Shown here: positions 55,323 through 64,000 of the stretch, one piece after another
Numbering within the stretch: the first letter of the stretch is position 1
How the letters are laid out: each line of letters opens with the position of its first letter
DNA from: Prosopocoilus inquinatus
Taxonomy: Eukaryota; Arthropoda; Insecta; Coleoptera; Lucanidae
Assembly: GCA_036172665.1 (NCBI GenBank)
Contig: CM069874.1
Coordinates: forward strand, 53,364,707-53,428,706
DNA: 64,000 nt
Direction: 5' to 3'
Translations under genes and position numbers: made by a program
The notes under the pieces: generated by a model
What the model was told of the DNA's origin: nothing
Database searches by the model: none
Seen by the model: only the letters and a program-made list of their open reading frames with translations

Positions 55323-55547
55323 TATTAGCTGCTTTCTTTCGCTCACAAAATCGTGATCCAAACGCGTTTTGATCCTTTTCTTTGAGTCTCTCTATTTTTA
55401 AAACTTGTTTGGATTGAATTATGGTTATTTACAAATGACCTGTCGATCAAAAATTCAAGTCAGGTGTCTTGTTGCAACAACTACGAAATTCAGGTCCAAA
55501 CTATTCGAAACACGATTCAAATTTTTAAGCGAAAGAAAGCACCTATT
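55323..55547. mobile_element. 225-bp TIR MITE
   Basis: Ends TATTAGCTGCTTTCTTTCGC and, inverted, TAATAGGTGCTTTCTTTCGC. Half of a second copy lies at 46340-46433. Confidence 0.65.
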
Positions 55548-58164
55548 ACCGTTAAGTCTGTGAGAGATTTAGTAATTTTTAAAAATTAAAATGACTTAAC
55601 AAGTTTGTTCGTAGAGAGTTGCTGGCTGATCAAGTTTATTAGCTAATGGGAATTGTTCAGGAAATATTTTACTAAGAAAATTCAAATGTAAAATGTGATG
55701 GAGCACTATCTTGTTAATATCGAGCATCATGTTGGTGCCAGGGGCTTCCAAATTTGCTGTATTTGAGGAACTATTGAGTTACGGAGAAGATTTAAATAAT
55801 AAAAAATTGACCAATCGGTGTGTTATTTATTATTCGTACCAAACGTTTACTTTTTCTCTTGAACAGCATGTGAGTGCAATTTAGTAAGTGTACGTTTTCT
55901 CGTGCTCACTATCTGTTTAAAAAAAAATTAAACATGAAGTAATCTTAAAATTTCTATCGAAAATTTATTTCAGAGTGTGCTGACATTTAAATTATTTGAA
56001 TTAGCGGTATTAGTTGCCTATGGTTACCATACTTTGACATGATTATTTTAAAAAGCAACATAAGGATATGTTGCATAAGAAAATAATGTCACTGTATAGA
56101 CTAAGTTGGATAGCGCATTGGCTACGTACAGGTGTTCCAAAAAAAGGGACAGAGACAGATATAGAAGTATTCTGGAGCATTACGCACCCGCGTGAAATTG
56201 GAACGCAATTCTGAACATATTAAGCCCGGTTTTACAATGCGAATGCAGTTAGTGCCATTAACTGACCTAATCAGCGCGGCACCAAGTATTTTACTTGTTT
56301 TATGTAGTTCTAACACTTTCTCACTTTCACATTAAACACTTTTATCATTGTCTAAAAATTTGGAACATCAGATATACTCTTTCAATACAAAGAATGCGCT
56401 ATCCATGTTAGTCTGCGTCAGGGATGCCTACTAGTGGGGGGAAGGGTACCCCCCCCCCCATGCTACACGTTACAACTGCGACGCACACTGTGGCCAAGAC
56501 ACGGCAAAAATCAAAATGTTAAAATGAAGGAAGACGAAAAGAAACTTAATATTAGATCAGGAGTTAATTTATTATTCATCGTAAAAAGAGGGTAAGTACC
56601 TTTTGAAATTATCGAGTAAGTGCTAGACAAAGTGTCATATTAATTGTTATGTCATTATACTCGCCATAAATTTCTTGCACTATTGTTAATTATATTTTCC
56701 TTCTGAAGTGAGTTTGGTCAAAACTGAACTGTGTAATCAAATATGGAAGGTATGTCTAATGAATCGTCTCACCTATTATTATTTTTTTGTGTTTAATAGT
56801 TTAGAAATAATCGTACAAATCATACAAATATTTTACACCTGTTATATCTTTTTGATGAAACTTTTTGTTTAGTAATTCCGAATATCACCTGTTGGAGACC
56901 TATGTTTAAATGTACTATACACTTTGTCTTTTCATAATAAAACTTAAAAACTTGCGCGTTTTTCCGCCACTCTGACTTTTTATTTATTATTTGTTGTAGG
57001 TCACTTTGTGGAATTTTTTCGACATGAAAATCATATTTTTCAAAAAATCAATGAAAAATGAATTTTAAAGAATTTAAACAAACTAGAAAATTTTAGTAAT
57101 TGTGTCAAATTTAAGAAAAGAAAAAAATATGGAACATTTCTTTCAACAGAGGAGTCATAATTACAGAAGAAGAATTGATAAAAATGCTCCGATCAAACAT
57201 GTGAGATAAATACATACACATTCAGGAATTGGAAGTTGCAGCAGTATTTTATCCTTTTCCTGCTACTTTCTATACGGAGTGTAAATAGATTCTATTATAG
57301 ACTGAGGATAAAAGTCTGGAACACCCTAAATATTTGCTAAACTATTTTGTTTTTACAAAAACGCTCGAACTCGATTCCTACAATTCAGGTTATTTATTTT
57401 CAGAAATCATTGGGGTACAATATAAATTTCTTTTTTCGTAATAAATCTCCATTTTCATTTTTATTTACCTAGTGTTTTAATAAATATTTAATTTTAATGA
57501 AGTAAATTAAATAAATATAAAATTATGGCCCGTTCACTATTAAACAGTGAAACGATGCATTTTTGACATTGTTATTGACATTGACATTTTAGTCCAATAT
57601 TTTGTTAGTCACAGTGCACCGGCATTTATCTTTAATAATTTCCTTTGAAGAGACAGTGAAAATTTTCTCACATTTCATGATAATGATCGTTGATGTGATA
57701 ATCTGCATTCAAAATACTTCATCTATTTGTTTTGTTTCTTTATTAATACTTGAATATTTGTTTCAAAAAGATTCTTATGTGACTAAAATTTTTTTTTGTA
57801 GTTGTACGTAGACAAATATGCCCGCTTGGAATCCGTAATACAAATAGAGGTTTCCATTAAAAAAAATAAAGTTGTTTTAGTACCCTAATGGTACGCCACT
57901 GTATAAATAAATGAACTGAAATGTAGATTTATAGTAATAACTTTCCTGTCCGAGAATTTTTGCAAAAAGAAAATATTTTCGGAAATATTTACTTTACCAG
58001 AATTTTTCTTCACATTTTATGTATTGTCTTATCGTTCCTAAAACGAAAAAGCACTTTTCGAATTTTTATATTTTTCGTGTATATTTCAACGTAATATAAT
58101 TATTTTTAATGAAAAAGAAATTTAAATAATTTTGTCCAATTTTTTATTAGTACTCAGCAACACT
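55548..58164. other. AT-rich DNA without recognised genes
   Basis: A C9 run near 56450 (GGGTACCCCCCCCCC) and a Tc1-like start GGTGTTCCAAAAAAAGG near 56131 are the only notable points. Confidence 0.35.
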
Positions 58165-58265
58165 GTGCGACGGTGGCATTTATTAAGTATTTATTTGCCG
58201 CTCGTCTATCTGTGAATGAATTCTCGTTCGCCTGAAACAAACAAGAGCGGGGATAGCGCCCGAAA
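58165..58265 (+). repeat. Direct repeat R1 (R2 at 58885-58990)
   Basis: Shares GTGAATGAATT, CCTGAAACAA and GAGCGGGGATAGCGC against GAGCAGGGCTAGCGC in the same order with R2. About 100 bp, clearly diverged. Confidence 0.55.
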
Positions 58266-58273
58266 GCATCGCT

Positions 58274-58848
58274 GGAGTGCGTTCATAAATTGGCGATTGT
58301 GTTGGAGTGTTTGACGACAGAGTAATGCGCGTGATCTACCAGAGTGTCCCCTGAGCGTTGCGTATTTATGAACGGTTCAGAGCGTTTTGAGTTTTAAAAT
58401 TGTCACCTGTTATCTAACTACTACCTTTTTTGCTTTGTAAACAAATTCATTCTTCAGTTTGTAACACTCTTTCATTGATTTGCACTACTGCGACATTAAC
58501 AAGATTTTCTTTCATTTTGTCATTCATAGATATTTCTTAATCTTCACAGTTTTCGGTAGTATGGACTTTGAAATAAACGCATCAAACATACATGACATAA
58601 CTAACAAATTAACCGATATAGTCACAAGCATAACCGCATTATTTTCATTCTGATTACTAAAGCGCATGCCGAGTGTTTTATCACCGGACTTTTAAAACCG
58701 GCGATTTTGTTGCACTCCGAGTGTTCCAAGAGCGTAATTTATGAACGCTAGATCAATTAACTCCTTGGCCAAAGTGTGCATTTATGAACGACTTTTGTAT
58801 GAATGTTCGCTCATAGCGTTGCTCGAGTGTCATTTATGAACGCACTCC
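58274..58848. mobile_element. 575-bp TIR element with repeated TTTATGAACG words
   Basis: Ends GGAGTGCGTTCATAAAT and, inverted, GGAGTGCGTTCATAAATG. Words TTTATGAACG recur at about 58364, 58738, 58783 and 58833, like subterminal binding sites. No transposase; no clear duplication. Confidence 0.65.
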
Positions 58849-58884
58849 TTGTCTACAAAATCAAAAGTTGCCCACAAAGCTACG

Positions 58885-58990
58885 CGATACAATTGCCACT
58901 GTTGCATTAATTAATTATTTATTTGCCTCGTGTCTCTTTGTGAATGAATTGTCGTTTCCCTGAAACAACCGAGAGCAGGGCTAGCGCTTT
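58885..58990 (+). repeat. Direct repeat R2 (R1 at 58165-58265)
   Basis: Second copy of R1; the MULE element inserted at its right edge, within GCGCTTTCG. Confidence 0.55.
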
Positions 58991-58992
58991 CG

Positions 58993-60948
58993 GGCAGGTC
59001 GGAGTAGCGTCCCGATTACCTGCTTTAATCCGGAGACTAAAAATATACATGTCTGAGTAGCGTCCGGTGTAGATAGTCCTTTTTATGGCTGATTACTGGA
59101 ATGATGCTATCCTGAAATAATATTTATCCCTAAACCGATCAGTGATTGGGCAGAAACCATCCCCTTCTATCCCTTCAAAATAAATCGTTTGCAAAATATT
59201 ATTAAATGAAGTAAAATTATATCAGTATTGTTTTGTCACCCTTTTCGTGAACCTTGTTTTTCTAAGTGTGTCTGTATCATGAATGCCTTAGAGTTTGTCT
59301 TGAGTGAAAAAGGAAAAGAATTGGTACTACTGAACGGTTTTACATATTGGTTTCATAAAGATTTAGCGGGTGGAGTGCGTCGTTGGTCATGTTCAACAGC
59401 TTCAAGTAGAAGATGCCCCGCTTATTTGAAAATTTACAGCGAAACAAGAATTTTGTTGGAAACAAATGATAAACACAATCATGACGCATTGGATGAGAAA
59501 ATCTTAAACAGGAATATTTTTAACAATTCCGTGAAGAGAAAGGCGATCGAAGACTTGAATGAAAAAAATACCTTTGAAGATAATTCATAAAGAATTAAGA
59601 GCAGGAGATTCGGAGACACTGACCCAGCATGATATTCGTCATATAAGGAAGAACATTCATTACAAAAGAAGAAGTGTTCTACCCAAGCTCCCAACAAATC
59701 AGAAAGAAGTGCACGACACACTCAGTTCTTATGTTGCCGAAACAAATCGCCAAGAAAATTTTTTACTAGTAAATGATAGCAAAAATCATATAGTTATGTT
59801 TTCCTGCAAGACAAATCTAGAATTTTTATGTAGCTTGAAAACTGTATATGTAGACGGAACTTTTAATTATTCTACAACATTTTATACTCAATTATTTACA
59901 ATTCACGGGTTAAAAAATGATCATTATATTCCGTTAGTATTTTTCTTATTGCCAAGTAAATGTAAGTATGTTTATAAAATTGCATTTGAATACATAAATC
60001 AAGAAACACAGAAGCTTGGAATAACATTTGCATCGCATAAAGTGGTAGCAGATTTTGAGGAAGCAATCCACGAAGCTGTGAAAGAAGTTTGGAGTGAAGT
60101 TGTATTATCAGGCTGCGGATTTCACTTGGGCCAGTCATGGTAAGTAATTTATTATTTCAGAAACGTTGGGATTAATATTTAATGATATATATAAAATTTT
60201 AGGTGGAGAAAAATATAAAAACTTGGTCTAACAAGTTTTTACAAAAATAAAGATACGGAAGAGGGGAAATTTTTGCGATATTGCTTCGGTTTACCCTTCC
60301 TGGATCCAGAAAATGTTGGCGACTGTTTTGCTGCTGTTCAACCAGATAACCCAAAAATAACTCAATTTTGTGATTATTTGGTGGACAACTACGTATCAGA
60401 ATCATCTCGATTCCTACCGCATTTATGGGCTGAAAATTCCAGCAGCTACAAAAGAACAACGAATGCTTGTGAAAGCTTTCATTCTCATTTCAATTCATTG
60501 TTTTACCATGCTCACCCAAATATATTTCAATTCATTAATGTTCTACTTAATAGTCAATGTATTACATATGTAAAAATAAGGAGTGTTCAACAATGCGAGA
60601 AAAAAATTTATGCTTCTCAAGTAATAAAAAATGAAACGTTTTTAAACGAAAACATTTCTAAATTAAAAGCTGGAGAATTTAGTAATTTTGAATTTGTGAA
60701 GCTAGTTGGAAGTTATTTTAAAATGTAGAAAAATATTGTATCATGTAGTATTTTAAAGTGAATAAATATAATAATACCTACTGGCAGTTATTTTCTGCAT
60801 ATTTATTTAACCCTTTTTAAATGTAATCCTCCCTTAGAATTAACAAGGATAACATGCCGGACGCTACTCAGACATGGGTCAGGCGGGACGCTATAAGGGT
60901 TATGTCATTTTGAGACGAAAATTTTTGGGACGCTACTCGGACTCTCCG
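58993..60948 (+). mobile_element. MULE (Mutator-like) transposon with 9-bp target duplication
   Basis: Flanked by GCGCTTTCG at 58984-58992 and 60949-60957, the 9-bp duplication of Mutator elements. The ends share GAGTAGCGTCCC in inverted orientation. A second inverted pair CATGTCTGAGTAGCGTCCGG lies inside (59048 and 60875 region), so each end has a tandem double motif. 1,956 bp with one FLYWCH-MULE transposase gene. Confidence 0.85.
59279..60728 (+). pseudogene. FLYWCH-MULE transposase, two exons, lightly broken
   Basis: First ATG at 59279 (MNALEFVLSEKG). Residues 1-75 hold a FLYWCH-type zinc finger (LLNGFTYWFHKD, WSCSTASSRRCPAYL, HNHD) for DNA binding. The MULE transposase core follows. It has Asp in VYVDGTF and in VVADFEEA, the Cys/His pair in SGCGFHLG, and Glu in TTNACESFH. 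An intron at 60140-60202 (ATG|GTAAGT ... TTTTAG|GTGG) is likely. Lesions: a one-base shift in an A7 run at about 59562-59568, and a TAA at 60216-60218 just after the intron. Poly(A) signal AATAAA at 60761-60766. Otherwise all key residues are present. Confidence 0.82.
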
Positions 60949-60957
60949 GCGCTTTCG

Positions 60958-61709
60958 TCTTCGAAAGCTCTCGGGCTCTTGCTCAAGAGAATCGCTGCCC
61001 TATGTTATGTGGCCTTCAATGAACTGAATACCATTCGTAGCCTATCCTATTTCATTGGTTTAACCCTGCATTATTACCAATATCTTATCTTTCGCTTTTC
61101 GAAAAAAATTTCTATAAAAAGGTGGCCTTATTTTTTGATGTTCTATTCATCCTGAATGAAAATATCGGGAGACATTTCTGAGTCACGGTGTATAAGTAGG
61201 TCTTTGTTTGGTTGTAAATGGATTTTTTTTTAAATTACATTTTGCAATCAACACTCAAATGAAGAAAATTTTAAATGCAATAGCTGCCAATCGCTTCGCT
61301 TATCATTTTTTTTTTGTAAGAAAACATGAATAAAACATAGTAGTCCACTGAAATAAGCTTAAAAAATGTGGTAGCTTCCGAAAAAATTCAACCTGGCTGA
61401 ATTTTTGTATACACCTTTATGTAACCATTATAAATAACATGCCAGAAGTATCTCCATCTATATCATGCCGGCTTCATGTGTTATTCAAGGTCAAAAGTCA
61501 AGAGAAATGGTTTTTGGCGATTATCTCGCTTTCTATTGGTCTGACAACAATTCGGGTTATTATAAGAATTGTAGATTCGACAATTCCCCACAAAAATGTT
61601 CTTATATATTTTTACGTACGATGAACCGTTTACTCTATATCGCGCTGCGAATGAAACAGGGAGCGTAACTCGTTCTTAAATTCATAAGACGTACGAACTG
61701 GAATACATA
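60958..61709. other. Non-coding DNA, nothing recognised
   Basis: Only short open frames; no domains or repeat ends. Confidence 0.35.
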
Positions 61710-61719
61710 CGCATTAAAT

Positions 61720-62551
61720 GGGTCTAGGACAATTCGCCATCGCCGATTTGTCGTCGCCAATTCACCGTCGCCGATTCGTCGTAGGTACAATTCACCGCCG
61801 GAAAACTCGCCGTCGATAAACTCGCCGTCAGCGATTAAAGTTTTAAGTCCAGGTACATATCCAAATCATAATATACCGATAATTATATGTAAATTAAAAT
61901 AAGAAGTTAACATAATTAATGGAAAATAAAATAATTTGTTATTAATTAAATGTGATACATAGATAAAAAAAACAGATAAAAAAAATTGGTCTTCCAGGAA
62001 GTATTTCTTATTCTTCAAGGTGTTCGTAAAATCCCTTCAATTCTTCTTTTTTATATTTTCAGATTCTGCTCAAAATCATATTGATTTTCATATCAATCAA
62101 AATCACTACACATCAAAAGTCGACTGCTTTCAAAATACTGATTCATGAAAGCTTGTCATTTAAAATTATAAATTGAAAAAGAGGTTCCATTAAAAAAAAA
62201 ATAGAATTATGATTATGTGTACGTACAGCACCAATTTGTTCGTAATTTTGTGTCTTACGGTGGTCGCACTGTAATTAGGAATTTATTTTAACTTGAAATA
62301 GAAAAACAATAGTAAAGTCCATTTTAATTTAATTGAAACGTACTGAAATTATAGTTATTTTCTTCAATTCGTAGGTATAACTTGGATATTATCTAAAATG
62401 GTCAGAAAGTGTTTTAAAGCTTATCAAGCTAAATAAAGCAGTAACATGGGACGGCGAATTGGGCGGACGATAAATTGGATCGAAAACGAATTAGTTCTAC
62501 GACGAATTCGTACGGCGGCGGTGAATCGGCGACGGCGAATCGTCCCATCCC
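61720..62551. mobile_element. 832-bp TIR element built of GGCGA words at its ends
   Basis: Left end has GGACAATTCGCCATCGCCGA, right end, inverted, GGACGATTCGCCGTCGCCGA. Flanked by CGCATTAAAT at 61710-61719 and 62552-62561 (9-10 bp). Both ends are arrays of TCGCCG/CGGCGA over about 110 bases, GC-rich against an AT-rich middle. No coding capacity. The duplication length suggests a MULE-type non-autonomous element. Confidence 0.78.
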
Positions 62552-62561
62552 CGCATTAAAT

Positions 62562-63641
62562 ACATATCAAAAGTGTCTATAAAGGGTGGAGTAAATAGTT
62601 CACTAGAGAATGGATGTATTATAATTATTAAAAATATATCTTGGAACGTAGTTATTCGGCATTGCCTTGTTATGATATGAATCAGTTTGTACCTAGGAAT
62701 TCTCCACTCATTGTCAGTATTTTTTATCGTTTTTCATCAGGATTGTTTCAGATCTTCCTTTCGTACCAGCTTCAGCACTGCTACCAAACTTTCAGTACAC
62801 TACTACATCATTGCAAATTCTTTTTCTGTCTAAAAATTTAAAGAATATTGAAAAACTGGATGATTGATTGAAATGATTTCTATCCAAAAGAAGTATTCAA
62901 AATTGAAAATTACCGCTCAAATGTCATTGTGGATCACGGTTTACGTTTTCTCCGGACAATGTATGGAGCTCCAGTCTAAGAAGTTTCCATTGATAACTAC
63001 AAATATTGAGCTTCGCAAAATCTACAATATTTAATTCATCAGTAAAAAATTCGTTACTACCTTCCACAGCTGTAGTTGCACATCTATACCGAGTATACTA
63101 CTAAGTACAAATTTGGTTAAACCATGAATTAAATCCACATAATGGGGAGGGATAATGAAAAATAATATTACGTTATTACCGCACACTGGGGCAATGGACC
63201 TTCAAATTTGGCATTTAATCAAAACATGAAACTATTTATTAAGGTTTCTTAATACTATTTTCCAGTAGATCAATATACCACACATTTAAAAAAGACACGT
63301 GACTATCGTTTGCGCCGATATCAAGTGGGCTAAAAAATCACGTTGTCTACAGGGACTAGGTGCATTTTACGCAAATCACACATGACTCAGTTTTGTTCTG
63401 TGTCTGACTATATTTTCTGAATTTTATGATGGAACCCACGAATTCAAATATGCAGTCATATTTTAGGATATAGAAACATGCACGAAAAATAAAGTGTTTG
63501 CAAAATGTTAAGTATTCAAAACTTTATCGGACTCATTAATAATGTTCCAAGGTCGTCCAAGTTTTACTTATTGTTGGATTTAAATTAATATTAATTGTAT
63601 ATTTGATAATCATTTTCATGCAAATTTTTGTACTCTCTCTG
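62562..63641. other. AT-rich DNA, nothing recognised
   Basis: No open frame with a known domain, no repeat ends. Confidence 0.35.
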
Positions 63642-63916
63642 TTTTTTTTTTATCTGTGGCGTTTGCCCAACGGGGTCCTAAGTCATAGACTTGTCAGGAC
63701 TTCAGGAGCGGGGGAGTGTATTTTTGTGTATGTGTTCCATGGTTTTGTTACTTCCAAACCTCCTCGCCTTGAAGGAGAAGTAGTATCGAATTTTCTCCCC
63801 AACACTAAAGGGTACCTGAAGTGAGTAGTAACCCTCGAGAAATATCTCGAGCGGATGCGAACCCACGACCTTACCATTGCAAGGCCGGTCCCTTACCACT
63901 GGACCGTTCAGGCGTT
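63642..63916 (-). mobile_element. tRNA-derived SINE
   Basis: On the - strand the head (63913 down) reads GCCTGAACGGTCCAGTGGTA with a D-arm-like hairpin GTCC/GGAC, a Cys-like anticodon loop (TTGCAAT), and the B box GGGTTCGCATCC near 63860. The body runs about 200 bases and ends in ten A residues (T10 at 63642-63651 on +). Head with A and B boxes plus poly(A) tail is the standard SINE layout; polymerase III would transcribe it from within. Confidence 0.8.
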
Positions 63917-64000
63917 TGTTTCTCGAATTCTTCGAAACGACTATCAAAGACAATTTTACTTATGATTTATGCGTTTTTGTTTACATTCAATGTGTTTATT

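Noticed and set aside
63850..63916. A functional tRNA-Cys gene on the - strand
   Set aside because: The acceptor ends do not pair and the sequence continues into a body with a poly(A) tail, so SINE is the better reading.
1..64000. CRISPR arrays, operons or prokaryotic defence systems
   Set aside because: No evenly spaced direct repeats, no Shine-Dalgarno-linked gene runs; introns, LINEs and copia show a eukaryotic genome.

Overview
The window looks like AT-rich nuclear DNA of an insect, most likely holometabolous; I cannot place the order. Evidence: a spliced host gene resembling the centriole protein Ana1/CEP295, a Drosophila-type copia element with the half-tRNA primer site, and an insect-style DUF4817 mariner transposase. 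Nothing here is prokaryotic: no operons, no CRISPR array.

Host genes are few. 1-1090 holds the last exon and 3' UTR of an unrecognised lysine/glutamate-rich protein (+ strand). 23600-36468 holds, on the - strand, what I read as one three-exon gene of about 1,732 residues: exon 1 at 36468-36346, exon 2 at 36294-34293, exon 3 at 26804-23731. The last intron (7.5 kb) is filled with transposons.

The rest is mobile DNA in several layers. 1699-8030: inverted-repeat elements, hAT and hairpin MITEs. 8564-12989: a full-length copia element with identical 204-bp LTRs and an unbroken polyprotein. 14340-22640: a long inverted repeat holding a dead LINE, with a pogo-like element (17257-21700) in one arm that itself carries a mariner (17602-19357). 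27049-29514: a fold-back element and a PIF/Harbinger relic end to end. 30237-34002: a LINE with a hAT in it. 37648-39059: a 1.4-kb palindrome. 40107-45726: two LINEs. 47077-47378: a solo LTR. 50849-62551: TIR elements, including a FLYWCH-MULE transposon. 63642-63916: a tRNA-derived SINE.

The most interesting signal is a short dispersed element (about 170-250 bp) carrying a hammerhead-ribozyme core. There are several copies (A 1728-2509, B 2819-2986, D 21928-22138, plus fragments near 7114, 33475 and 42888). Copies A and B have direct target duplications of about 10 and 14 bp, and the element ends in no poly(A). Copy D folds into a complete type I hammerhead with stem I, stem II and a very short stem III. 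This looks like an animal retrozyme or ribozyme-bearing SINE, probably mobilised by copying RNA.
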